Shown here: positions 28,848-38,200 of the stretch, piece by piece | Position numbering within the stretch: the stretch's first letter is position 1 | Layout of the letters: each line of letters begins with the position of its first letter | NCBI RefSeq assembly: GCF_003970675.1 | Contig: NZ_CP034562.1 | Location: 4,004,001 to 4,068,000, forward strand | Direction of reading: 5' to 3' | Origin: Flammeovirga pectinis | GTDB lineage: Bacteria; Bacteroidota; Bacteroidia; Cytophagales; Flammeovirgaceae | Length of the DNA: 64,000 nt | The notes under the pieces: generated by a model | Seen by the model: the letters and a program-made list of their open reading frames with translations, nothing else | What the model was told of the DNA's origin: nothing | The model's database searches: none | Translations under genes and position numbers: made by a program

Positions 28848-29222
28848 ATGGAACAAATTCAATCTAAAGCTTTTTTCGTCTCGTCTGACAACGAATGGGA
28901 AGAGTTAGGAAATGGTATTTCTCGACAAATCATTGGCTATGACAACCAATTAATGGCTGTTAAAGTTAAGTTTGAGAAAGGTGCTGTCGGTTCTCCGCAC
29001 GAGCATTTCCATTCTCAAGTTACATATGTAGTAGAAGGTTCTTTTAAAATGAGAATTGGTGATGAGACAAAAATCATCAATAAAGGAGACGCTTTCTATT
29101 GTGAACCTCACGTAGAGCATGAAGCATTATGTTTAGAAGACGGCATGTTGATTGATACGTTTGGTCCTGCTAGAATGGACTTTCTAGACGGTTCTAAACC
29201 TGCTTATTTAGTAGGGAAGTAA
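28848..29222 (+). CDS. kdgF: KdgF-like cupin (unsaturated uronate ring opening)
   Basis: 124 residues, a single cupin barrel. The metal site is visible: His51, His53, Gln57 in SPHEHFHSQVTYVVEG and His91 in EPHVEHEA. This is the KdgF pattern: such proteins convert the 4,5-unsaturated monouronate released by alginate or pectin lyases into its linear keto form. The gene is followed at 89 bp by an SDR of the DEH-reductase type and then a PL7 alginate lyase, which fits alginate catabolism in the cytoplasm. No signal peptide. Control by the FadR/GntR-type sites upstream is likely. Confidence 0.85.
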   Translation: MEQIQSKAFFVSSDNEWEELGNGISRQIIGYDNQLMAVKVKFEKGAVGSPHEHFHSQVTYVVEGSFKMRIGDETKIINKGDAFYCEPHVEHEALCLEDGMLIDTFGPARMDFLDGSKPAYLVGK

Positions 29223-29311
29223 GCCGTCAATAATCGGTTTTAATTAAAATTGATGTTGAGACTACTTAGAATAAAAGATACTATTAAACTAAAAATAAAC
29301 AAAATACAACT

Positions 29312-30076
29312 ATGGTTTTATCGGGAAAGGTAGCAGTAATAACAGGTGGTGTTCGTGATATTGGACGCTCAATTACATTAGCAATGGCAGATGCTGGAGC
29401 TAAATTAGTAGTAAATTATTACGCTGATGAGGAAGGTGCAGCAGAAAATGCAGCTGAAACTGTAAGATTAGCAAAAGAAAAAGGAGCTGAAATTATTACT
29501 GTTCCTGGAGATTTGATGAAAGCAAAAGACGTTGAAAACGTTATTGCTCAAAGTGTAGAAGCTTTTGGAGAAAAAGTAGACGTTCTTGTAAACGTTGCGG
29601 GTGGAATTATTGGTAGAAAGAAGATCGAAGAGCAAGACGAAGATTGGTACAATTTACTTATGGACTTAAACATGAAAACTGTTTGGTCTATGACAAAAGC
29701 AGTACGTCCTTACTTAGGTGAAGGTGGATCTATCGTGAACTTTGCTTCTCAAGCAGGTCGTGACGGAGCTGGAGCTGGAGCATCTTTATATGGTGCATCT
29801 AAAGCTGCAGTAATGGGCTTTACAAGAGCAATGGCAAAAGAATTAGGCGGTATTGGTGTGCGTTGTAATGCAATCTGTCCTGGTATGATTAATACTAAAT
29901 TCCATGATGATCACACGCCAGATCAAGCACGTGTAAATGTAGCTGCGGCAACAGCTTTACGTCGTGAAGGTCGTGCAGAAGAGGTGGCTGATTTAGTAGT
30001 ATACCTAGCGTCAGAAAAATCATCTTTCATGTCTGGTAACAATATAGACATCAATGGTGGATTAGCATTCTCTTAA
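29312..30076 (+). CDS. SDR oxidoreductase, probable DEH reductase
   Basis: 254 residues, a classical short-chain dehydrogenase. The coenzyme motif is TGGVRDIG (11-18), NVAGG follows at 94-98, and the catalytic set is Ser146, Tyr160 and Lys164 (SLYGASKAA). In Flavobacteria and Cytophagia such SDRs next to kdgF and alginate lyases reduce 4-deoxy-L-erythro-5-hexoseulose uronate (DEH) to 2-keto-3-deoxygluconate; KduD-type or general 3-oxoacyl-ACP reductases are the alternatives by sequence. Context favours DEH reductase. Acidic residues after the second beta strand (YYADEE) would fit NADH preference but this is only suggestive. Codon use is more GC-rich and regular than its neighbours, as for a highly expressed gene. 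Confidence 0.78.
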   Translation: MVLSGKVAVITGGVRDIGRSITLAMADAGAKLVVNYYADEEGAAENAAETVRLAKEKGAEIITVPGDLMKAKDVENVIAQSVEAFGEKVDVLVNVAGGIIGRKKIEEQDEDWYNLLMDLNMKTVWSMTKAVRPYLGEGGSIVNFASQAGRDGAGAGASLYGASKAAVMGFTRAMAKELGGIGVRCNAICPGMINTKFHDDHTPDQARVNVAAATALRREGRAEEVADLVVYLASEKSSFMSGNNIDINGGLAFS

Positions 30077-30241
30077 GCAAAACATCAAGAGTTATCGTAC
30101 TTTTTCTTGCCTTTTTTGTGTGAAAGTGTGATGGATAAAAGTCTATAGTTTCTATTTTGAATAGACAGAAAATAGTAAGATAAAATTTCCGGTTTCTTTT
30201 GATTTTTTGCTTAGTAGAATAAGTTATTTATTGTATATATT

Positions 30242-30276
30242 GCTTCATCACATTTTTTGTGGTGAAGCTTTCTTTT
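30242..30276 (+). terminator. Hairpin with T tract just before the PL7 gene
   Basis: GCTTCATCAC (30242-30251) pairs with GTGGTGAAGC (30259-30268, one T:G pair), followed by TTTCTTTTT. It lies 166 bp after the SDR stop and only 30 bp before the lyase start, so it could end the kdgF-SDR transcript or act as an attenuator for the lyase. Confidence 0.6.
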
Positions 30277-30297
30277 TAGGCTTTAAGTAAACGAGAT

Positions 30298-31905
30298 ATG
30301 AAAAACTTAACAACAACACTTTTTTTATTTTTACTATGTCTTCAGAGTATTTTTGTATTTGCTCAAAAACCAATTGTTATCATTAACAATGGATTTGAAG
30401 ATGGTTTGAAGAACTGGGAAGTAAAAGGCAAGGTTCAAAAATCTCAAGATGTTAATACAGGTGGTGGTTCAGCAAAATTAGCTGAAAAAGGAGCTGAAAT
30501 TCATCAATATGTTCGTGTAGAGCCTAAAAAAGACTATATTTTACGTGTTGCCGTAAAAGGTAATGCGAATGTATTTGTTACAGTAAAAGGGAAAAGACAA
30601 GAAAAAACAATTACTAATAAAAAATTTGAGGTTGTAGAAATTGCTTTTAATAGCGGTAAAGCAAAGAATATTTCTATCGGTGCTGAATACAATAATGGTC
30701 AATCTCGTTTAGACGATTTTTCTATCTCTGCTGTTACAGAACCTGCAAATGAAAATGAAGATATTCGCCCAATATTAATAGTAAATAACGGTTTTGAAGA
30801 GAGATTTAAATATTGGAATATTTCTGGTGATGTTTCTCCTTCCAATGTTGTAAAAACTGGGGAGAAATCTGCTAAAATGAAAGCCAAAGGTGAAATAAAA
30901 CAAACCGTAAAAGTTTACCCAAATCAAGAATATACTTTAACTGCCGCTGTAAAAGGAAAAGGACAACTTTTTGCAGTTGTTAAAGGAGAAGAAATTACAC
31001 AAGATTTTAACACAGAAGAATTTGAAGAGATATCTTTAAGTTTTGCATCAAATGCTAAAACAAAAAATATAACTATTGGAGGACGTTACACAGAAAAAGA
31101 AGTCCGCTTTGATGATTTTAAAATCACAATACATAACCTTGTAATTGATCCAAATTACCAATATCCATCAGATGTTATTCCATCATTAACTGATTGGAAA
31201 GTCACCCTACCAATAAATGCTCTTGGTGAAGATAATAGGAGAGTACTTGATGTTGATCAAAGAATAAAAACACCTTTAGAAGTAGCGGATAAAGCCATTG
31301 TTGATTTTGAATACAAACCTTATTTTTATGCAAAAGATGGCGAAGTTTTTTTTAGAGCACATTGTGCAGGTGCAACAACAAAAGGTTCTAAGTACCCTAG
31401 ATCAGAATTACGCCAACGTTCAGGGCATGGAAATTTATATTGGTCAGTAAATGACCCTCAATTTTTGCAAACTGAATTGAGAGTAACACATCTTCCTCAA
31501 ATAAAATCCAACGTTTGTATTACACAAATTCATGGTCCAGATGATGAGCCATTAAGAGTACATTACAGTAAGAAAAAAGGAGTGTATATTGTTTGGAACG
31601 AAAATAACAAAGACTATGAAAATGCACTTGATTATAACCTTGGCGAACAACTTAGAATTACCGTTAATGTAGACAAGGGTTTTATAGCTTGTGAGATTGA
31701 AAACCTTGATCAAAAAACAAAGTATAAAAAAATCTGGAAGTCTATGGACAGTACAGGTTATTTTAAAGTAGGTTGCTATACACAGGCCTCTAAATTCCAG
31801 AGTCAAATTAAAAAAACTGGTGTAGACGAGCCTTACAAATCTTACGGAGAAGTAGCTGTAAAATCTATTATTTTGAAAACTACATATACACCAAAAGATA
31901 AGTAA
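30298..31905 (+). CDS. PL7 alginate lyase with two N-terminal carbohydrate-binding modules
   Basis: 535 residues. A signal peptide (cleavage after VFAQ, residue 23) is followed by two related beta-sandwich modules (about 24-146 and 157-279), each beginning with IxNNGFExxxKxW and ending LDDFSI or FDDFKI, the CBM4/9-like layout. Residues ~287-532 are the PL7 lyase domain (Alginate_lyase2, PF08787). Its three signature blocks are present: YPRSELRQR (366-374), QIH (410-412) and YFKVGCYTQ (488-496), giving the expected Arg368, Gln410, His412 and Tyr494 active site. QIH rather than QVH is usually linked with G-containing substrates (polyG or MG). It cuts alginate by beta-elimination outside the cytoplasm to feed SusCD. 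Confidence 0.93.
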   Translation: MKNLTTTLFLFLLCLQSIFVFAQKPIVIINNGFEDGLKNWEVKGKVQKSQDVNTGGGSAKLAEKGAEIHQYVRVEPKKDYILRVAVKGNANVFVTVKGKRQEKTITNKKFEVVEIAFNSGKAKNISIGAEYNNGQSRLDDFSISAVTEPANENEDIRPILIVNNGFEERFKYWNISGDVSPSNVVKTGEKSAKMKAKGEIKQTVKVYPNQEYTLTAAVKGKGQLFAVVKGEEITQDFNTEEFEEISLSFASNAKTKNITIGGRYTEKEVRFDDFKITIHNLVIDPNYQYPSDVIPSLTDWKVTLPINALGEDNRRVLDVDQRIKTPLEVADKAIVDFEYKPYFYAKDGEVFFRAHCAGATTKGSKYPRSELRQRSGHGNLYWSVNDPQFLQTELRVTHLPQIKSNVCITQIHGPDDEPLRVHYSKKKGVYIVWNENNKDYENALDYNLGEQLRITVNVDKGFIACEIENLDQKTKYKKIWKSMDSTGYFKVGCYTQASKFQSQIKKTGVDEPYKSYGEVAVKSIILKTTYTPKDK

Positions 31906-32189
31906 CCAATATTTCTTTTATTGCGATTTTGATTATATCTACCTATTAAAACACCCGTTTTAAGCCTCTACAAGGGCTTTAAATAGGATGATCTTTAAAA
32001 ATTATATATTTTAGCTTTAATTAGCAACTAACATTTATCAGCGTTATTGTAACTTTCAACATTAATTGATAAATAATTTAGCTACTAAAATAAAGTCTAA
32101 AACAGAATATATAAAGGTCTTACCAAAGGTCTTGTTTGTTAAATTGTCTGGAATCCTTTATTGAGTTTCAGTATAAAAAATTGAATAAG

Positions 32190-32906
32190 ATGGATATAGA
32201 AATGGAAAAAATACTTGTAGAAAAACCTTCAAGTATAATTATAAGAAAATTGAAGGAAATGATTGAATTAGGTGTTTTAAAACCTAATCAAGTATTACCT
32301 CCTGAGCGTAAATTAAGTGAACAATTTGGTGTGGGTAGAAGTCATGTTCGTGAAGCACTAAAAAAAATGGAATACTTTGGTATTTTAAAAACACAACCTC
32401 AGAGTGGAACCTTTGTGGTTGGTTTAGGAGCTAAAGCTATAGAAGGGTTAATTTCTAATATTTTAGAGATTGATAATAACGACTTCTTTTCTTTGATTGA
32501 AACGCGTGTTACACTTGAACTTAGAATTGCAGAACTAGCTGCAAAAAGAAGAACAGAAGCTGATTTAGTACTTGTGAAAAATACTTTAGACGCATACCAA
32601 GAGGCTGTTAAAGAGAACTCAGAAGATATATCTGAAAAAGATTTCATGTTTCACCTATCTCTTTGTAGATGTGCTAAAAACTCTACATTAAAGAGTTTAA
32701 TGATGATTATTACTCCAGATATCCTTTCTCAGTTCGATAACAAGAGAGTTTGTTCTAATGATGATCGTAAGAATGCTATTGATGAGCACAATGCATTGTA
32801 TAAAGCTATTGTTGATCAGGACAGTGAAAAAGCTCGTGAAATAATGAGTAATCACTTGAATCCTATTCTAATGTTTGCAAAAGAAAAATATGACCTAGAT
32901 TATTAA
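32190..32906 (+). CDS. FadR-subfamily GntR transcriptional regulator
   Basis: About 238 residues from the ATG at 32190; a longer frame from a TTG at 32136 adds 18 poorly conserved residues. The N-terminal winged helix is clear (PPERKLSEQFGVGRSHVREALKKMEYFGILKTQPQSGTFV), followed by an all-helical FCD ligand-binding domain with the metal/ligand residues spread over ETRVTLELRIAELAA, FHLSLCRCAKN and EHNALYKAI. It sits between the lyase and the SusC/SusD genes and is the only regulator in the alginate locus. TTTGGTCAACCAA sites overlap the promoters on both sides, so a repressor released by an alginate breakdown product is the simplest model. The model is inference. Confidence 0.88.
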   Translation: MDIEMEKILVEKPSSIIIRKLKEMIELGVLKPNQVLPPERKLSEQFGVGRSHVREALKKMEYFGILKTQPQSGTFVVGLGAKAIEGLISNILEIDNNDFFSLIETRVTLELRIAELAAKRRTEADLVLVKNTLDAYQEAVKENSEDISEKDFMFHLSLCRCAKNSTLKSLMMIITPDILSQFDNKRVCSNDDRKNAIDEHNALYKAIVDQDSEKAREIMSNHLNPILMFAKEKYDLDY

Positions 32907-33005
32907 ATCTAAATTTTTCTTAAATTCATATTATTTTTTATATTGCACAATGTTATTAAAACTATTTTTTAAGATTTAACTTTTTGAAGATAGCTATTTT
33001 ATAAC

Positions 33006-33046
33006 CCCTTTATCAGAATTGTATAATTCCGATAAAGGGTTTCTAT
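33006..33046 (+). terminator. Terminator of the GntR gene
   Basis: CCCTTTATC (33006-33014) pairs with GATAAAGGG (33031-33039), with an inner GAATT/AATTC stem, then a T-rich stretch. It isolates the regulator from the SusC/D unit. Confidence 0.8.
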
Positions 33047-33383
33047 TTTTTCACCTAATTAATTGATACTATTTACACTATACTGTATTACTTTAACGTT
33101 ATAATTTAACAATTATTTAAACTTAACTTTTTTATATGGATTAAAATCTACTACTTTTTTAATTTGGATTACTACTTGACTTTATATTAATATCTGACAC
33201 TTTAAACTTCGATTATTCACCAAATACCATTAAGGAATTTAATTCCATCATTTTTATATTTATTTATGTGAAAATTTATTAATTGATTTTATCAAAGATT
33301 TGATCAATTACATCTATAAAAGAGCATTATTACCTACCTAAAACTTAAAATAATGTTAATAATTCACATATATTTACTAATAA

Positions 33384-33437
33384 ATGACAAGTGTCATATT
33401 GCCACTTAAATAAATTAATGTATATTTGGTCAACCAA
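33384..33437 (+). promoter_or_regulatory. susC promoter with palindrome and GntR-type operator
   Basis: TTG (33399-33401) and TATATTTG (33421-33428) are spaced by 19 bp, matching the Bacteroidota -33/-7 promoter. The -7 element overlaps TTTGGTCAACCAA (33425-33437), the same 13-mer as at 28579 before kdgF. Just upstream of the -33 element is a perfect palindrome ATGACA-AG-TGTCAT (33384-33397), a candidate site for a second regulator. Overlap of operator and -7 box implies repression. Confidence 0.7.
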
Positions 33438-33493
33438 CATCCAATCTAAACATATAAAATGAATGAAATGTACTTCTTTTAAAAAATAAGTAA

Positions 33494-36400
33494 ATGTTAG
33501 GATTAATACTGAAATGGCAAAAGCAGCTATTTATTTTTTTAGTAATGATACTTATAAACACTTCAGTCTTTGCACAAGTTCAAGTATCAGGTCTAGTAAC
33601 CTCTCAGTCCGATGAATTTCCGATACCAGGAGTTACAATTCTAGTAAAAGGCACAACTGTTGGAACAGTAACAAACTTTGATGGTAAATATACTATTACA
33701 TGTGAACCAAATGATATACTTATCTTCAGGTATATTAGCATGGAAGAGCAATTCATTGAAGTTGAAAACCAAACAACAATTAACGTTGCAATGGTAGACA
33801 AATTAGAACACCTTGATGAGGTTGTTGTAGTTGGTTACGGTACGCAACGTAAATCTCACGTTACGGGTGCAATATCTAAAGTAAAAAATGAAAAACTCGA
33901 TCAGTTACCTGTATCTCGTGTAGATGAAGCCTTAATAGGACAAGTTTCTGGTGTGAATATTCAAATGACGAACCCACAAGCAGGTTCTTCTCCAACAATT
34001 CAGGTACGTGGTGTAGGTTCTATCGGAGCTGCTGCATCTCCTGCAGTAGTTGTAGATGGAGTTCTTGTAGATTCTGATTATCTAGCTTCTTTAGATATGA
34101 ATGATGTAGAATCTATTGAAGTATTAAAGGATGCTTCTTCTGCAGCAATCTTTGGATCTAGAGGTGGTAATGGTGTAATCATGATTACTACTAAATCTGG
34201 AGAGCCAGGAGAAACTAAATTTAGCTTTAATAGCTATTATGGTCGTAAATGGGCTTTAACTAGAGATAATTTCCGCCCAACTGTTGCAGAAACAAAGGCA
34301 ACGGCAGAAGCATACAGAGCAGAAATTGAACAAAATTTCCCAGATTATGCAGATGATGAGCAATTAAACTACATCTACAACAAGGCGAACACAACTATTA
34401 CAAGGTTGGATCACATGCAAAGAATTACTCCCGGAGAAGAAACAGATTGGCAAGATATTATCTTCCAAGAAGGGAATATTCAATCTTATTCATTAAGTGC
34501 TAACGGTGGATCTGAAAATACTAATTATCATATCTCTGGAGCTTACTTAAAAGACGATGGTGTTCTACTTGCAGATTCTTATTCTAAAATGAATTTACGC
34601 TTTAAATTAAAAACAAAGCTATCTAAAAGATTAGAATTAGGAGTAAACTTTAATCCTACAAGAGAACAGAAGCAGGTTTTCCCTACTTCAGTTCATGAGT
34701 CGCTTCGTCAATCATCTTGGTTACCAATTAAGCATGATGATCATACAATACAATTTGTAGATAGAGGAAACTTCCCAGACGTAGCAGTTGGAGATTACGC
34801 ACAAGAATCTCACTTCAACAACTATCCAGACCCTAATGATCCTACTAAAACATTGCCGAACTTGAGTGTTACAAATAACTCAAACCCATATGCAAATATT
34901 GTAGAGAGAGATCATAAAGAGCTTACACATAGAATATATGCAAGTGCATATGTAAAATATAAAATGGCTAAGGGTTTAAATTTCCGTTCGTCGCTTGTTA
35001 CAAACTACCGTAATAGAGCTCGTAATTATTACGATGGTACTAAAGCAACTAGAAATGGAGCATCTGATGCACGTTTAAGAACAAGAACATATAATGACTT
35101 TGCATGGATAAATGATAACTACTTTACATACAATAAAACCTTTAATGGTAGACATGAGATCAATGCTACTTTAGGTATGTCATTTGAACAAAGAAACTAT
35201 AATTTCACAGAAACAATCGGTACAGGTTTTACAAACGATGCCGTTCAAACAATGAATGCAGCTTCGACTATAGCTTACGGAGATGAATCTAGAGCAGTAG
35301 AAACATTACATTCTATTTTTGCTCGTGTGAATTATGCTTTTGATGACAAATATTTATTCTCACTTTCTATGCGTACAGATGGTAGCTCTAAATTTGGATC
35401 TAACTATAAGTACGGAGTTTTCCCTGCTGCATCTTTTGGATGGAGAATTACAGAAGAAAGCTTTATGGATAATGTAAATTGGATCTCTGTTTTAAAACCG
35501 AGAATATCGTATGGTATTACGGGTAATAATTCAGGAATCGGATATTATGAAGCATTAGAAAGAATGTCTCCATCTGGAGCAGTAGTAGGAGGTAGTATAT
35601 CTTCTGGTTATATACCGTCTAATATTGCTCAACCAGATCTACGTTGGGAGCAACAAGTAGAACTTAACCCTGGTATTGATTATGGCTTTTTTGGAAATAG
35701 AGTTTTCGGTTCTGTAGAATGGTACCGTCGTACTTCATCAAATTTATTGTTGAGCCAACAAATTCCATCAATTACAGGATTTGACCAACGTACAATTAAC
35801 TTAGGTCAGGTGCAAAATGAAGGTTTCGAATTCGAAATGAGCGTGAAACCAATTGTAGCATCAAAATTCATCTGGACAGTTACAGCGAATGCATCAACTA
35901 ACGAAAACAAATTAATTGATTTTGGTGGTGTAGATAGCTTAATAACTACTGTAGATTCTAAAAGACCAGCTAACTGGATTGCTGTAGAAGGGCAACCTAT
36001 TTCATCTTTCTATGGTTACCAAATAGATCGTTCTAAAGGCGATAATGGTAAAGTTCCTTTTGAGTATTTAAACGAAGGTTTCTGGCCAATTGGTGGTAAA
36101 TCTCAAATGGGTTATGTGAAAGATTTAAACGAAGATGGTGTAATTGATGATAAGGACCGTACTATTTTAGGTTCGCCGTATCCTACATTTATCTGGTCTA
36201 TAACCAACTCATTCCAAGTAGGTCCATTTGATCTTATGTTTATGTTCCAAGGTTCTATGGGTGGAAAAACGCTTAATATTGACCCTCAATATTATGAGTA
36301 CCAAACAATGCAAGGACAACGTCCTAATACTCAATTCTTTGATGATATGAGTTTAGTAAAAGAAAGAATTTTAACGGATGATGTTGTTCAGGATGCTTCT

Positions 36401-36643
36401 TTTATTGCACTTAGAAGCTTAAATATGGGCTTTACATTACCTGAGCGTTGGATAACTAAAATTGGTTTAAATAAAACTCGTCTGTATTGTTCTGGAACAA
36501 ACTTACTTTACATTATGGCAGATGATTATACTTCTTTCAACCCAGAAGGGATAAGAGATGAAGGACCAATTAACTACGGTTATCAAAGAGGAGCTGCTCC
36601 AATTCCTCGTTCATTTATTATTGGTATTAACGCTGAATTTTAA
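33494..36643 (+). CDS. SusC-like TonB-dependent receptor (alginate oligomer import)
   Basis: 1049 residues. Signal peptide ending SVFAQ, a carboxypeptidase-regulatory-like domain (VSGLVTSQSDEFPIPGVTILVKG start), the DEVVVVGYGTQ TonB-box-like motif, the plug with VDGVLVDSDY and VLKDASSAAIFGSRGGNGVIMITTKSG, then the barrel ending IPRSFIIGINAEF. It is 14 bp from the SusD gene and 588 bp downstream of the regulator. Location in the locus with a PL7 lyase, KdgF and DEH reductase supports uptake of alginate oligosaccharides. Family call is certain; substrate is by context. Confidence 0.93.
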   Translation: MLGLILKWQKQLFIFLVMILINTSVFAQVQVSGLVTSQSDEFPIPGVTILVKGTTVGTVTNFDGKYTITCEPNDILIFRYISMEEQFIEVENQTTINVAMVDKLEHLDEVVVVGYGTQRKSHVTGAISKVKNEKLDQLPVSRVDEALIGQVSGVNIQMTNPQAGSSPTIQVRGVGSIGAAASPAVVVDGVLVDSDYLASLDMNDVESIEVLKDASSAAIFGSRGGNGVIMITTKSGEPGETKFSFNSYYGRKWALTRDNFRPTVAETKATAEAYRAEIEQNFPDYADDEQLNYIYNKANTTITRLDHMQRITPGEETDWQDIIFQEGNIQSYSLSANGGSENTNYHISGAYLKDDGVLLADSYSKMNLRFKLKTKLSKRLELGVNFNPTREQKQVFPTSVHESLRQSSWLPIKHDDHTIQFVDRGNFPDVAVGDYAQESHFNNYPDPNDPTKTLPNLSVTNNSNPYANIVERDHKELTHRIYASAYVKYKMAKGLNFRSSLVTNYRNRARNYYDGTKATRNGASDARLRTRTYNDFAWINDNYFTYNKTFNGRHEINATLGMSFEQRNYNFTETIGTGFTNDAVQTMNAASTIAYGDESRAVETLHSIFARVNYAFDDKYLFSLSMRTDGSSKFGSNYKYGVFPAASFGWRITEESFMDNVNWISVLKPRISYGITGNNSGIGYYEALERMSPSGAVVGGSISSGYIPSNIAQPDLRWEQQVELNPGIDYGFFGNRVFGSVEWYRRTSSNLLLSQQIPSITGFDQRTINLGQVQNEGFEFEMSVKPIVASKFIWTVTANASTNENKLIDFGGVDSLITTVDSKRPANWIAVEGQPISSFYGYQIDRSKGDNGKVPFEYLNEGFWPIGGKSQMGYVKDLNEDGVIDDKDRTILGSPYPTFIWSITNSFQVGPFDLMFMFQGSMGGKTLNIDPQYYEYQTMQGQRPNTQFFDDMSLVKERILTDDVVQDASFIALRSLNMGFTLPERWITKIGLNKTRLYCSGTNLLYIMADDYTSFNPEGIRDEGPINYGYQRGAAPIPRSFIIGINAEF

Positions 36644-36657
36644 TCATCACTATTGAA

Positions 36658-38022
36658 ATGAAATCAATTATAAAAATAGTATTCGCAGTAGTATTAACAA
36701 GCTTAGTTGCTTGTAATGACTTCTTGACGGAATATCCTATATCAGAAGTAGGCGTTGACAACTACTTAAAAAATGATGACGAAATTGAAACTGCAGTAAT
36801 CGGTATTTATTCTGGTCTGCAAGACGTTGTTCAACAAGAATATGCAATTTTAGAAATGAGATCTGACAATGCAGGTACACGTAGTGGTGTTGGTGATTGG
36901 GCTCAGTTCGAATCTTTCACATTAATTACTACCAACTCTGTAGTAGCCAATTATTGGAATGCATGTTACAGTACTTTATACAGAACAAATTTAGTTCTTG
37001 CAAGTATTGAAAACGTTGTTGATCCTACTAAAAAACAACAATTTGAAGCTGAAGCTCGTTTTGTTAGAGCTTATATTCACTTTAACCTAGTACGCCTTTT
37101 TGGTAGTATTCCTATTGCTGACCGTAAGGTTGATGAAGGAGACTTAGAAGGATACAAACAAGTTGAAGCAACAGAAATTTATACTTTTGTTGAAGAAGAC
37201 CTTATGTTTGCTATAGAAAATTTACTTTCTAGAGACCAAATAACTTTAGGTAGAGCAAACAAGGAAACAGCAGAAACTATGTTGGCTAAGTATTACTTAA
37301 AATTTAAGGAATATGATAAAGCAAAAACATTAATACAAGCTGTTATTGATAGAGGTAATTTCTCTTTAGTAACAAATTATGAAGATATATTTTATCAAGA
37401 ATTAGGTAACGAAATAATATTCCCTATCTCTTTTATTGATGATAACACAGATAATTCTCAATCTTATTCTTACTACTTTTTGTATGAGCAAGGTTCACAC
37501 AATTATGCAACTGATAACATGATAAATCTCTACGAATCTTCACCTGGTATTAATGGAGAAGACCTTAGATATACAACAAACATTGTAGATCAACGTGGAG
37601 AAAGACAAGGTTGTGGTAAGTTCTTATCTGTATCAAATAATATTAGATTATCTGGTAACGATTATGTTCATACAAGATATACAGATGTACTTTTACTTTA
37701 TGTAGAAGCTGTAATCGGAGATAGTTTCCAAACCTCAGATGCTACTGCTTTAGGTTATTTTAATGCAATTAGACAACGTGCAGGGTTAGCCGAAATTCAG
37801 AATATTACAAGCCCAACTTTAGCCGCAGAAAGAAGAAAAGAATTTTTATATGAAAACAAACGTTGGTTTGATTTAGATAGAACAGGAAATCTTGAGGCTA
37901 CAATTACAAACTTTATGAATAGCCAAGGTCTAAGCTTTGATAAACGTCATTTACTACTACCAATTCCACAAAGAGAACTTGATACAAGTAAAGGACAACT
38001 AGATCAAAACCCTGGTTACTAG
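36658..38022 (+). CDS. SusD-like alginate-binding lipoprotein
   Basis: 454 residues with a lipoprotein signal (LVAC, Cys19) and the standard RagB/SusD layout: DFLTEYPISEVGVDNYLKNDDEIETAVIGIYSGLQ at the N terminus, TPR helices (EARFVRAYIHFNLVRLFG), and the C-terminal NKRWFDLDRTGN and LLLPIPQRELDTSKGQLDQNPGY end. It partners with the SusC just upstream in one transcript. It is expected to hold alginate oligomers on the cell surface. A long inverted repeat lies between this gene and the next. Confidence 0.93.
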   Translation: MKSIIKIVFAVVLTSLVACNDFLTEYPISEVGVDNYLKNDDEIETAVIGIYSGLQDVVQQEYAILEMRSDNAGTRSGVGDWAQFESFTLITTNSVVANYWNACYSTLYRTNLVLASIENVVDPTKKQQFEAEARFVRAYIHFNLVRLFGSIPIADRKVDEGDLEGYKQVEATEIYTFVEEDLMFAIENLLSRDQITLGRANKETAETMLAKYYLKFKEYDKAKTLIQAVIDRGNFSLVTNYEDIFYQELGNEIIFPISFIDDNTDNSQSYSYYFLYEQGSHNYATDNMINLYESSPGINGEDLRYTTNIVDQRGERQGCGKFLSVSNNIRLSGNDYVHTRYTDVLLLYVEAVIGDSFQTSDATALGYFNAIRQRAGLAEIQNITSPTLAAERRKEFLYENKRWFDLDRTGNLEATITNFMNSQGLSFDKRHLLLPIPQRELDTSKGQLDQNPGY

Positions 38023-38075
38023 AAGTGTAATTAAACAACACACATCCCAAAAAAATTAAGCGTTTTAAAATGCTA

Positions 38076-38158
38076 AGATAGAATGGAGATTAAACTGAAA
38101 GCTATTTAATAGATTCCTCAATAGGATATTTTTATTAATAGACATCTCCATTCTATCT
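38076..38158 (+). repeat. Perfect 15-bp inverted repeat between susD and the surface protein
   Basis: AGATAGAATGGAGAT (38076-38090) and ATCTCCATTCTATCT (38144-38158) are exact reverse complements with a 53-nt spacer. There is no T tract after the second arm, so it is not an ordinary terminator. It could be a processing or stabilising stem that sets different mRNA levels for susCD and the downstream gene. Confidence 0.7.
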
Positions 38159-38200
38159 CATAACAATACTTAAAAACAACATATTGCAAAAAATTTACAC

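Larger units (their letters stand above)
32907..33493. other. Control region before susC, 587 bp
   Basis: Holds the regulator terminator at 33006-33046, AT-rich spacer with no recognisable gene, and the susC promoter region at 33384-33437. Confidence 0.6.

Noticed and set aside
28848-29222. Cupin as a general transcription or storage cupin
   Set aside because: Metal ligands and neighbours (DEH reductase type SDR, PL7 lyase) fit KdgF better.
31962-31985. Possible terminator after the PL7 lyase (AAGCC...GGGCTT)
   Set aside because: Short stem with mismatches and no T tract.
32116-32124. GGTCTTACC before the GntR gene as an autoregulatory operator
   Set aside because: Half-sites fit TGGT/ACCA loosely but the spacer is 3 nt instead of 2 and the flanks do not match the other sites.
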